Assembly (NCBI GenBank): GCA_945869505.1
Contig: CAMBOZ010000075.1
Span: forward strand, 1 to 5,857
From: Bifidobacterium breve
GTDB lineage: Bacteria; Actinomycetota; Actinomycetes; Nanopelagicales; Nanopelagicaceae
Direction of reading: 5' to 3'
DNA: 5,857 nt
Shown here piece after piece: positions 1 through 4,613 of this stretch. The translations under genes were made by a program, and so were the position numbers. Under the pieces are notes generated by a model. That model ran no database searches, was not told the DNA's origin, and saw only the letters and a program-made list of their open reading frames with translations. Each line of letters begins with the position of its first letter. Position 1 is the stretch's first letter.

Positions 1-6
1 TAGACT
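1..6 (+). promoter_or_regulatory. Possible -10 element for tRNA-Pro
   Basis: TAGACT matches four of six positions of the TATAAT consensus and fits the actinobacterial TAnnnT pattern. It ends 14 bases before the tRNA 5' end, which would give a leader of about 8 bases to be trimmed by RNase P. The -35 region lies outside the window, so this rests on one hexamer and could be chance. Confidence 0.25.
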
Positions 7-20
7 CACGTCTTGCGCCA

Positions 21-96
21 CGGGGCGTAGCGTAGTGGCTAGCGCGCCTGCTTTGGGAGCAGGAGACCGGGAGTTCGAATCTCCCCGCCCCGACCA
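21..96 (+). tRNA. tRNA-Pro, anticodon UGG, CCA encoded
   Basis: A full cloverleaf can be drawn. The 7-bp acceptor stem is 21-27 (CGGGGCG) with 86-92 (CGCCCCG), and starts with the C1-G72 pair typical of bacterial tRNA-Pro. The D stem is about 30-33 with 42-45. The anticodon stem is CCTGC 47-51 with GCAGG 59-63, enclosing the loop TTTGGGA. The anticodon is TGG at 54-56. The variable loop is 5 bases. The T stem is GGGAG 69-73 with CTCCC 81-85 around TTCGAAT. The discriminator base is A93, and CCA is encoded at 94-96. UGG can read all or most proline codons by wobble. A tRNA-Pro just upstream of tig is a familiar arrangement in Actinobacteria (family knowledge, from memory). Confidence 0.97.
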
Positions 97-125
97 GAAG
101 TTCAATGAAATGTTTATTGCACTTC
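97..125 (+). terminator. Hairpin directly after tRNA-Pro; weak terminator or processing element
   Basis: GAAGTTCAAT (97-106) pairs with ATTGCACTTC (116-125) with a single mismatch (T102/C120). Three further weak pairs (107-109 with 113-115) can close the loop to ATG. It begins at the first base after the encoded CCA. The sequence after it, AAATTAATTT (126-135), is A/T-rich and itself a perfect 10-base palindrome, but is not a clean T-tract. The structure could end tRNA transcription, guide tRNA 3' processing, or simply lie in the tig leader if tRNA and tig are co-transcribed. The pairing is seen directly; the role is inferred. Confidence 0.4.
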
Positions 126-153
126 AAATTAATTTCTAATCAAGGAGCACTTT

Positions 154-1461
154 GTGAAGAGCACGGTCGAAACACTTTCCCCAACTCGAGTCCGCCTTGA
201 TATCGAAGTTCCTTACGCAGATTTAACAGGCTATGTTGCTGATGCTTACACAGCAGTATCCAAGAAGGTAAATATCCCTGGTTTCCGCAAAGGCAAAGTT
301 CCAGCTGCAATGATCGATCAACGCGTTGGTCGCGGATCAGTAATTGATGAAGCGATCAATAATGCACTCCCTGAATTTTATGGAATGGCAGCTCGCGAGC
401 ATTCAGTTCTCGTTGTTGGTCGCCCAGAAGTTGAAATCAAGGAATATGTAGATAACGAGAAGTTGGTATTTGCCGTTGAAGTCGATGTTCGACCAGAAGT
501 TACCCTTCCTGACTTTTCAAAGATAACGATCGAAGTCGATGATGTTGCCGTCACTGATAAAGATATCGATGAGCAAGTTGACGAGCTACGCGCTCGCTTC
601 GGAACGCTGAACACTGTTGAACGCGAGACAAAAGATGGTGACTTCGTAACTGTTGATTTGACCGCAAAGATAGATGGCGCTGAAGTCGACGGCGGTAAAG
701 CAAACGATATTTCTTATGAAGTTGGATCAAACCGAATGATCGATGGATTAGATGCCGCGCTAGTTGGCATGAAGGCCGGGGATGTAAAGAACTTTGAAAC
801 ACAGCTCGTTGGTCAAAAAGATGACGAAAAGGGCGATGTAGAAATCAAACTGAAGGCTGTTAAAGAACGCGAACTTCCACCAGTTGATGATGCCTTTGCC
901 AAGTTGGCATCTGAGTTCGACACAATTGCAGAATTAAAAGCTGATTTCGCTGAACGACTAAAGCGAGTGAAGGCGCTTGAACAAGGCGCACAAGCACGCG
1001 ATCTTCTCTTGAAGAAGATGATTGATGATTTAGATATTCCAGTTCCAGATAAGTTGGTTGCAGATGAAGTCCACCAACATCTTGAAGGAGAAGGCCGACT
1101 TGAAGATGCGGCACATCGCGCTGAAGTTGATGGCGAAGTTCGCGTATCAATCAAATCTGATTTCTTGCTAGATGCAATCGTGAAGGCTGAAGAAGTTCAG
1201 GTAAATGAAATTGAATTAACTGAATATTTGATTCGTACTTCACAGCGGTACGGAATGCCCCCAGAGCAGTTTGCAAAGCAACTCCAGGATGCTGGCCAGA
1301 TCACGCAACTCGTAGCAGAGGTATCTCGCACTAAGGCGCTTGCTGGCGTGCTTGGTCGCGTAAACGTTGTCGATAAATCTGGAAATAAGATCGACCTAGA
1401 AGCTCTTCGCCCACAAACTTCACCTGCAGCTGAACAGGCTCAATCGCTTCCAGAGGCATAA
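154..1461 (+). CDS. tig: Trigger factor, ribosome-associated chaperone and prolyl isomerase
   Basis: The protein has 435 residues, the usual family length. It binds near the ribosome exit tunnel, shields nascent chains and has FKBP-type peptidyl-prolyl isomerase activity. The N-terminal ribosome-binding domain (about 1-145) carries the signature GFRKGKVP at residues 43-50. The FKBP-type domain is about 155-240, with DGDFVTVDLT and YEVGSNRMIDGLDAALVGM. The C-terminal helical chaperone arms follow (about 245-410), and the tail from about 411 is low-complexity and rich in Ala, Gln and Pro. The start is GTG at 154, with AAGGAG at 142-147 and a 6-base spacer; no better in-frame start is evident. 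The gene follows tRNA-Pro and lies 46 bases before the small secreted-protein gene. Its position ahead of clpP1-clpP2-clpX matches the order in many bacteria. Confidence 0.97.
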   Translation: MKSTVETLSPTRVRLDIEVPYADLTGYVADAYTAVSKKVNIPGFRKGKVPAAMIDQRVGRGSVIDEAINNALPEFYGMAAREHSVLVVGRPEVEIKEYVDNEKLVFAVEVDVRPEVTLPDFSKITIEVDDVAVTDKDIDEQVDELRARFGTLNTVERETKDGDFVTVDLTAKIDGAEVDGGKANDISYEVGSNRMIDGLDAALVGMKAGDVKNFETQLVGQKDDEKGDVEIKLKAVKERELPPVDDAFAKLASEFDTIAELKADFAERLKRVKALEQGAQARDLLLKKMIDDLDIPVPDKLVADEVHQHLEGEGRLEDAAHRAEVDGEVRVSIKSDFLLDAIVKAEEVQVNEIELTEYLIRTSQRYGMPPEQFAKQLQDAGQITQLVAEVSRTKALAGVLGRVNVVDKSGNKIDLEALRPQTSPAAEQAQSLPEA

Positions 1462-1507
1462 TTTTCCGAGTAGGTTGGACTTTCCAATCTTTGATTTGAG
1501 GTTGCAC

Positions 1508-1900
1508 ATGCACCTGAATGTGATTCGCCCGGTTTTCGCCTTAGTTCTGGCATTCTCACTGTCATTTAATGCAGCGATTGCCGCAAACGCTACGGATTCG
1601 AGCACTGCGGATGCTAAACCAAAAATGGCTACAGCTTCGGTTCTGCCACCAAAAATGGTTAACCCGCTAAAGACCAGAACAATTATGGTCAAACTAAAGA
1701 GCGCAGTCGTGTTAACAGTGAAAAATCCTGAAATATGGAAAGGCAAAGTTGTCGATCCAAAAATTGCGAAGTTTGTTGCCGGGGGACCAATCTCTGCATA
1801 TGAAACTTATCCTTCGATAGTCCCGCTTAAAAAGGGAAAAACCACCATCTCCTTTACCGATGGAAAAAAGACTTACTTCCTAAAACTGACCGTCTTATAA
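1508..1900 (+). CDS. Small secreted protein of unknown function with a beta-rich, possibly Ig-like domain
   Basis: I do not recognise a named family. The ATG at 1508 gives 130 residues and is preceded by GAGG (1498-1501) with a 6-base spacer. An in-frame TTG at 1475 would add 11 residues in front of the signal peptide and has no good ribosome binding site, so I reject it. Residues 1-28 form a signal peptide: one Arg at 7, a hydrophobic core at 8-20, and Ala-x-Ala cleavage options after A25 (AIA) or A28 (ANA). There is no lipobox and no cysteine anywhere. A linker (29-55, with two Pro-Lys-Met repeats) leads to alternating beta-like stretches. The last, from about 109 (KGKTTISFTDGKKTYFLKL), resembles the final strands of bacterial Ig-like (BIG) domains. 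The mature part is strongly basic: about 17 Lys against 6 acidic residues. Export is well supported; the Ig-like fold is a guess from the strand pattern. It could be transcribed with tig, 46 bases upstream. Confidence 0.8.
   Translation: MHLNVIRPVFALVLAFSLSFNAAIAANATDSSTADAKPKMATASVLPPKMVNPLKTRTIMVKLKSAVVLTVKNPEIWKGKVVDPKIAKFVAGGPISAYETYPSIVPLKKGKTTISFTDGKKTYFLKLTVL
1618..1660 (+). repeat. Short direct repeat, 30-base period, inside the secreted-protein gene
   Basis: ACCAAAAATGGCT (1618-1630) and ACCAAAAATGGTT (1648-1660) agree at 12 of 13 bases and start exactly 30 bases (10 codons) apart. They encode the two Pro-Lys-Met motifs at residues 38-40 and 48-50, in the linker after the signal peptide. 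This looks like a small in-frame duplication remnant or convergent linker sequence. Two copies only, so chance cannot be excluded. Confidence 0.6.
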
Positions 1901-1911
1901 AGAACTTGCTC

Positions 1912-1922
1912 TGCTCTGAGCG
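1912..1922. promoter_or_regulatory. Candidate ClgR operator upstream of clpP1
   Basis: Read on the - strand, the 11 bases are CGCTCAGAGCA, preceded by TGTT. This matches the core of the actinobacterial ClgR motif, as I recall it (WNNWCGCYNANRGCGWWS), at all but the last G of the core; one of the flanking positions on that side also fails. ClgR is an XRE-type activator of clpP1P2, clpC and other protease genes in Corynebacterium, Streptomyces and Mycobacterium. The site lies about 75-85 bases upstream of the proposed clpP1 -10. That is a plausible but rather distant activator position. The clgR gene is not in this window, so regulation by ClgR is inference. Confidence 0.35.
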
Positions 1923-1925
1923 AAC

Positions 1926-1949
1926 AAAGGCCGATTTGCGTCCCTTTTT
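1926..1949 (+). terminator. Weak terminator-like hairpin after the secreted-protein gene
   Basis: AAAGG (1926-1930) pairs with CCTTT (1943-1947). Inside it CG (1932-1933) can pair with CG (1939-1940) around the loop ATTTG, with an asymmetric bulge between the two stems. The T-run 1945-1949 overlaps the stem, as in some weak intrinsic terminators. It lies 25 bases after the stop codon, the right place to separate tig and the secreted-protein gene from the clp operon. The stem is short and interrupted, so confidence is low. Confidence 0.25.
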
Positions 1950-1972
1950 CCATATTTGGGAAGCATTTAGCC

Positions 1973-2002
1973 TTAAGGATTGTTAAGGTCACTACATATA
2001 AA
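1973..2002 (+). promoter_or_regulatory. Candidate clpP1P2 promoter with TTAAGG tandem repeat
   Basis: TATAAA (1997-2002) matches five of six -10 positions. TTAAGG (1973-1978) lies 18 bases upstream as a weak -35, with three of six matches. A second TTAAGG (1983-1988) starts exactly 10 bases after the first, one helical turn, so both copies face the same side of the DNA. The first sits in the palindrome CCTTAAGG (1971-1978). The implied start site, near 2009, leaves a leader of about 18 bases containing the strong AGGAGG (2016-2021). The repeats may be a protein-binding site rather than a -35 box. Confidence 0.35.
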
Positions 2003-2026
2003 GAAGTACTAAATCAGGAGGATCAC

Positions 2027-2653
2027 GTGGATTATCAAGACCCACAGTCGGCCGGGCAGAACGCACGCGTTGCTGCAAACGGCGGTAACTGGCTAGATGA
2101 CAATGTCTATAACCGTTTGTTACGCGAACGCATTATTTTTCTTGCCGGAGAATTTCGCGACGAGATGGCCAATGCAATCTGTGCACAGATGTTGCTGCTA
2201 GCTGCTGAAGATCCTGAAAAAGATATTTACCTTTACATAAATTCACCTGGTGGATCGGTCACTGCAGGTATGGCGATTTACGACACTATGCATTACATCA
2301 AGAACGATGTTGCAACAGTGGCAATGGGTATGGCTGCATCGATGGGTCAATTCATTCTCACCGCTGGTGCGCCAGGAAAACGTTATGCAACTCCAAATGC
2401 GAGAATTTTGATGCACCAGCCACTAGGCGGAATCGGTGGTACCGCAACAGATATTCGTATTCAGGCAGAACAGATGGCAATTACAAAGCAGACCATGTCT
2501 GAGCTAAATGCCAAGCACACTGGGCAGCCGCTAGAGAAAATCATCGCTGATTCTGATCGCGACAATTGGTTTAACGCCAAGGATGCGCTTGCTTATGGAT
2601 TTATCGATCACATCGCCACAAACGATGGACAAATTGCGGGAGGTAAGAAGTAA
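2027..2653 (+). CDS. clpP1: ATP-dependent Clp protease proteolytic subunit ClpP1
   Basis: This is a serine peptidase of family S14, 208 residues, close to the usual length. The catalytic triad is visible: S105 in GMAASMGQ, H130 in ILMHQPLGG and D179 in SDRDNWF. The oxyanion and substrate-groove segment YINSPGGS is at 70-77. The protein aligns throughout with my recollection of mycobacterial ClpP1 (for example ERIIFL, CAQ, LLLAAED, AIYDTM, QAEQ, GFIDHI). In that group ClpP1 and ClpP2 rings assemble into a mixed 14-mer. The first 25 or so residues are variable, as expected of a cleaved propeptide. The start is GTG at 2027, with AGGAGG at 2016-2021 and a 5-base spacer. The stop TAA overlaps the clpP2 ATG by one base, which points to coupled translation. 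The likely promoter and a possible ClgR site lie in the 126-base gap upstream. Confidence 0.97.
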   Translation: MDYQDPQSAGQNARVAANGGNWLDDNVYNRLLRERIIFLAGEFRDEMANAICAQMLLLAAEDPEKDIYLYINSPGGSVTAGMAIYDTMHYIKNDVATVAMGMAASMGQFILTAGAPGKRYATPNARILMHQPLGGIGGTATDIRIQAEQMAITKQTMSELNAKHTGQPLEKIIADSDRDNWFNAKDALAYGFIDHIATNDGQIAGGKK

Positions 2654-3279
2654 TGAAACATATACAAGAGATTACAAACCGCTACGTTCTTCCAACGATT
2701 GAAGAAAAAACCGCCTACGGTTACAAGCGCCTAGATCCATACACAAAGTTATTTGAAGAGCGCATCATTTTCTTGGGCCAACCAATTGATGACACTGTTG
2801 CAAACGATGTAATGGCTCAGTTGCTGACCCTTGAATCAATGGATCCAGATCGTGATATTTCGATCTACATCAACTCACCAGGTGGATCATTTACAGCGTT
2901 GACTGCAATTTATGACACTATGCAATTTGTTCGCCCAGACATCACAACAATTTGTCTTGGCCAAGCAGCATCTGCTGCTGCGATCATCCTCGCTGGCGGC
3001 ACAAAGGGTAAGCGTTACGGACTCGAGCACTCACGAATTCTTATCCACCAACCTTCATCTGAAGGTGGGGGACAGGCATCGGATATTGAGATCCAAGCTC
3101 GCGAAATTATGCGTATGCGTGGGTTACTTGAGACGATGCTGGCTAAACATTCAAATAAAACGATCGAAGAAATCGAAAAAGATATCGAACGCGACAAGAT
3201 TCTTACCGCTGCTGAAGCAGTGGAATACGGAATTATAGATAAGGTTATGTCTTCTCGTAAGGCGAAGCCTTCCGCATAA
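2653..3279 (+). CDS. clpP2: ATP-dependent Clp protease proteolytic subunit ClpP2
   Basis: This is the second S14 peptidase, also 208 residues. The triad is S107 in GQAASAAA, H132 in LIHQPSS and D181 in [16 protein letters not shown] is at 72-79. The GQAASAAA serine motif and the N-terminal pattern (YVLPTIEE, then [15 protein letters not shown]) match actinobacterial ClpP2. After the catalytic His, the usual LGG of the handle is replaced by Ser-Ser-Glu and then three Gly (135-140). Mycobacterial ClpP2 also departs from LGG here, so this is probably a paralog trait. In mycobacteria ClpX docks on the ClpP2 ring (family knowledge). The ATG at 2653 shares its A with the clpP1 stop. GGGAGG (2638-2643), inside the end of clpP1, sits 9 bases before it, so the start is well supported. 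The tail is lysine-rich. Confidence 0.96.
   Translation: MKHIQEITNRYVLPTIEEKTAYGYKRLDPYTKLFEERIIFLGQPIDDTVANDVMAQLLTLESMDPDRDISIYINSPGGSFTALTAIYDTMQFVRPDITTICLGQAASAAAIILAGGTKGKRYGLEHSRILIHQPSSEGGGQASDIEIQAREIMRMRGLLETMLAKHSNKTIEEIEKDIERDKILTAAEAVEYGIIDKVMSSRKAKPSA
3259..3271 (+). other. Compact GAA-loop hairpin at the end of clpP2
   Basis: AAGGC (3259-3263) and GCCTT (3267-3271) pair perfectly around the three-base loop GAA, in the last codons of clpP2. The core GCGAAGC (3262-3268) is known as an unusually stable mini-hairpin in single-stranded DNA. No T-tract follows (CCGCATAATTTC), so it is not a classical intrinsic terminator. It could slow exonucleases or tune read-through into the MFS gene, or be incidental to the codons for Lys-Ala-Lys-Pro. 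Confidence 0.45.
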
Positions 3280-3306
3280 TTTCACCAAAGGGGCGTCGGT
3301 TTAGAA

Positions 3307-4566
3307 ATGTTGCAGAAATATTTCAAACCCGGCGCTCTTTTTTCATATAAGGATTACCGCAACTTCTTTATCTCTGGATTGATTTTCGTTATAGGCTCAT
3401 CAGCATTTCCAATCGCGCTTGCAATTAGCGTTCTAGATAACGGTGGAACCGCATCAGATCTCGGCTTGATCCTCGCTTCACGTGTATTTGCGGGAACGAT
3501 ATTTACTCTTGTAGGCGGCGTTTGGTCAGACCGCCTTCCGCGCAAATGGGTAATGATTAGTGCTGATGCTTTCCGTGGATTGATCGCTTTAATCTTGGTC
3601 GTTATTTCTGCAACACATATGCCGCTGTGGGCAATTGGCGCGCTCGTTTTTTTGATGGGTCTTGGTGATTCATTCGGTGCACCTGCAGGTGCAGCGATTG
3701 TTCCGAGTTTGTTGCCTGACCATTTACTTCCCGCCGGAAATGTCGCACGCGGAATTGTTGCCAAGATTGGAACGATCGTTGGTCCCGGAGTCGGTGGCAT
3801 ATCTGTCGCGGTGATCGGCGCGGATTACACCTTTGCGGTAACGGCTGTGGCTTTTTTCTTAGGCACTTCACTCTTGCTCGGAATCACTGAAAAACCAAGC
3901 CAAGTAGTTGTTGAAAAGAAGCCATCCTTCTTCTTTGAAATGCGTGAAGGCTTTAAATTAGTTTGGAAAATTAAGTGGCTCGCAGCCTCAATCTTCATGG
4001 CCTCTTTCCAATTGATGGTGATTGTCGCCGCCGAAACGGTATTACTTCCAGTTATTACTCGACGAGAATTTGAAACGAATAACGTTTTTGCTATATCTGC
4101 CGCAATGTTTAGCCTTGGCGGAATGATTAGTGCAATTGCTGCAATTAAGTATCAAACCAAGAGACCCGGACTCGTTGCGATTTCAATGTGGTCGCTCTTC
4201 GCATTTGCACCGCTCGTCTTGGCATTTCCAATTTCTCCGACATTTGTGATCATCGGTTACTTCATAGCCGGCCTTTCAATCGGTGGTTGGGAGGCTTATT
4301 GGGTGACGGCGGTACAACGCGAAGTGCCACAAGAGATGCAAGGTCGCGTTTTTAGCATCGATATGGTCGGCACCAGCGGATTGATGCCACTGGGCATGGC
4401 ACTTGTTGGACCAATTATTTTGTTGACCGGTGAACGAAATTTTCTTCTCTTTGCAATCGCATTTCACATCCTTGTTTGCTATCTAGTACTTCTGGTTCCA
4501 GGCGTTAAAGAGTTACGAGAGCCTCGCAAATCCGAAGGCGATTCCACTATAAGCGAACAAGTTTAG
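3307..4566 (+). CDS. MFS transporter, 12-helix putative drug or metabolite exporter (MFS_3-like)
   Basis: The protein has 419 residues and about 12 membrane segments: near 20-43, 51-73, 82-101, 105-128, 150-170, 173-193, 225-250, 259-281, 287-307, 312-335, 352-375 and 378-399. A cytoplasmic loop (about 194-224) separates the halves. Motif A after helix 2 reads GGVWSDRLPRK (70-80). Helix 5 holds GTIVGPGVGG (155-164), an exact GxxxGPxxGG, the antiporter motif C of proton-driven exporters. The stretch VPQEMQGRVFSID (340-352) is typical of EntS- or macrolide-efflux-like (MFS_3) proteins. Export by proton exchange is therefore likely; the substrate is unknown. The start is ATG at 3307; AAAGGGG (3287-3293) is 13 bases away, longer than ideal. 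The gap to clpP2 is 27 bases, so it is probably in the clp transcript. From memory, Mycobacterium tuberculosis also has an MFS gene between clpP2 and clpX, but in opposite orientation. Confidence 0.92.
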   Translation: MLQKYFKPGALFSYKDYRNFFISGLIFVIGSSAFPIALAISVLDNGGTASDLGLILASRVFAGTIFTLVGGVWSDRLPRKWVMISADAFRGLIALILVVISATHMPLWAIGALVFLMGLGDSFGAPAGAAIVPSLLPDHLLPAGNVARGIVAKIGTIVGPGVGGISVAVIGADYTFAVTAVAFFLGTSLLLGITEKPSQVVVEKKPSFFFEMREGFKLVWKIKWLAASIFMASFQLMVIVAAETVLLPVITRREFETNNVFAISAAMFSLGGMISAIAAIKYQTKRPGLVAISMWSLFAFAPLVLAFPISPTFVIIGYFIAGLSIGGWEAYWVTAVQREVPQEMQGRVFSIDMVGTSGLMPLGMALVGPIILLTGERNFLLFAIAFHILVCYLVLLVPGVKELREPRKSEGDSTISEQV

Positions 4567-4601
4567 GCTTGAACAAGGGCACATAGAATCGCTTTAAAAA
4601 C

Positions 4602-4607
4602 TATTCT
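4602..4607 (+). promoter_or_regulatory. Candidate -10 element for a leaderless clpX transcript
   Basis: TATTCT fits the TAnnnT -10 pattern and ends exactly 6 bases before the clpX ATG at 4614, placing the predicted first transcribed base at or beside the A of ATG. No Shine-Dalgarno sequence is present: the 25 bases before the ATG are A/T-rich and end in TTTTCCT. No good -35 box is visible, which is common for actinobacterial promoters. A second option is TAGAAT (4584-4589), which would give an 18-base leader still without a ribosome binding site. Confidence 0.4.
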
Positions 4608-4613
4608 TTTCCT

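Noticed and set aside
813..1154. Open frames on the - strand opposite tig, and similar ones opposite the MFS and clp genes
   Set aside because: They lie wholly within well-supported genes, are rich in Ser, Arg and Thr as expected of antisense frames, and have no recognisable domains.
1475..1487. TTGGA-CTT-TCCAA hairpin just after tig as a terminator
   Set aside because: The stem is only 5 bp, is A/T-rich at its base, and is not followed by a T-run, so I do not annotate it.
1475..1507. TTG start at 1475 for the secreted protein, adding 11 residues
   Set aside because: It has no good ribosome binding site and puts Asp-containing residues ahead of the signal peptide. ATG at 1508 has GAGG at a 6-base spacing and a normal signal-peptide start.
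1951..1960. CCATATTTGG, a perfect eukaryotic CArG-box pattern
   Set aside because: MADS-box (SRF-type) sites have no expected role in a bacterium; an A/T-rich 10-mer of this form is likely by chance.
2912..3238. 108-codon + strand frame inside clpP2
   Set aside because: It lies entirely within clpP2 in another frame; clpP2 has an intact catalytic triad and full family similarity.
4568..4577. CTTGAACAAG after the MFS gene as an inverted repeat or terminator
   Set aside because: It folds to a 3-4 bp stem with a 2-4 base loop and no T-tract, too weak to support.
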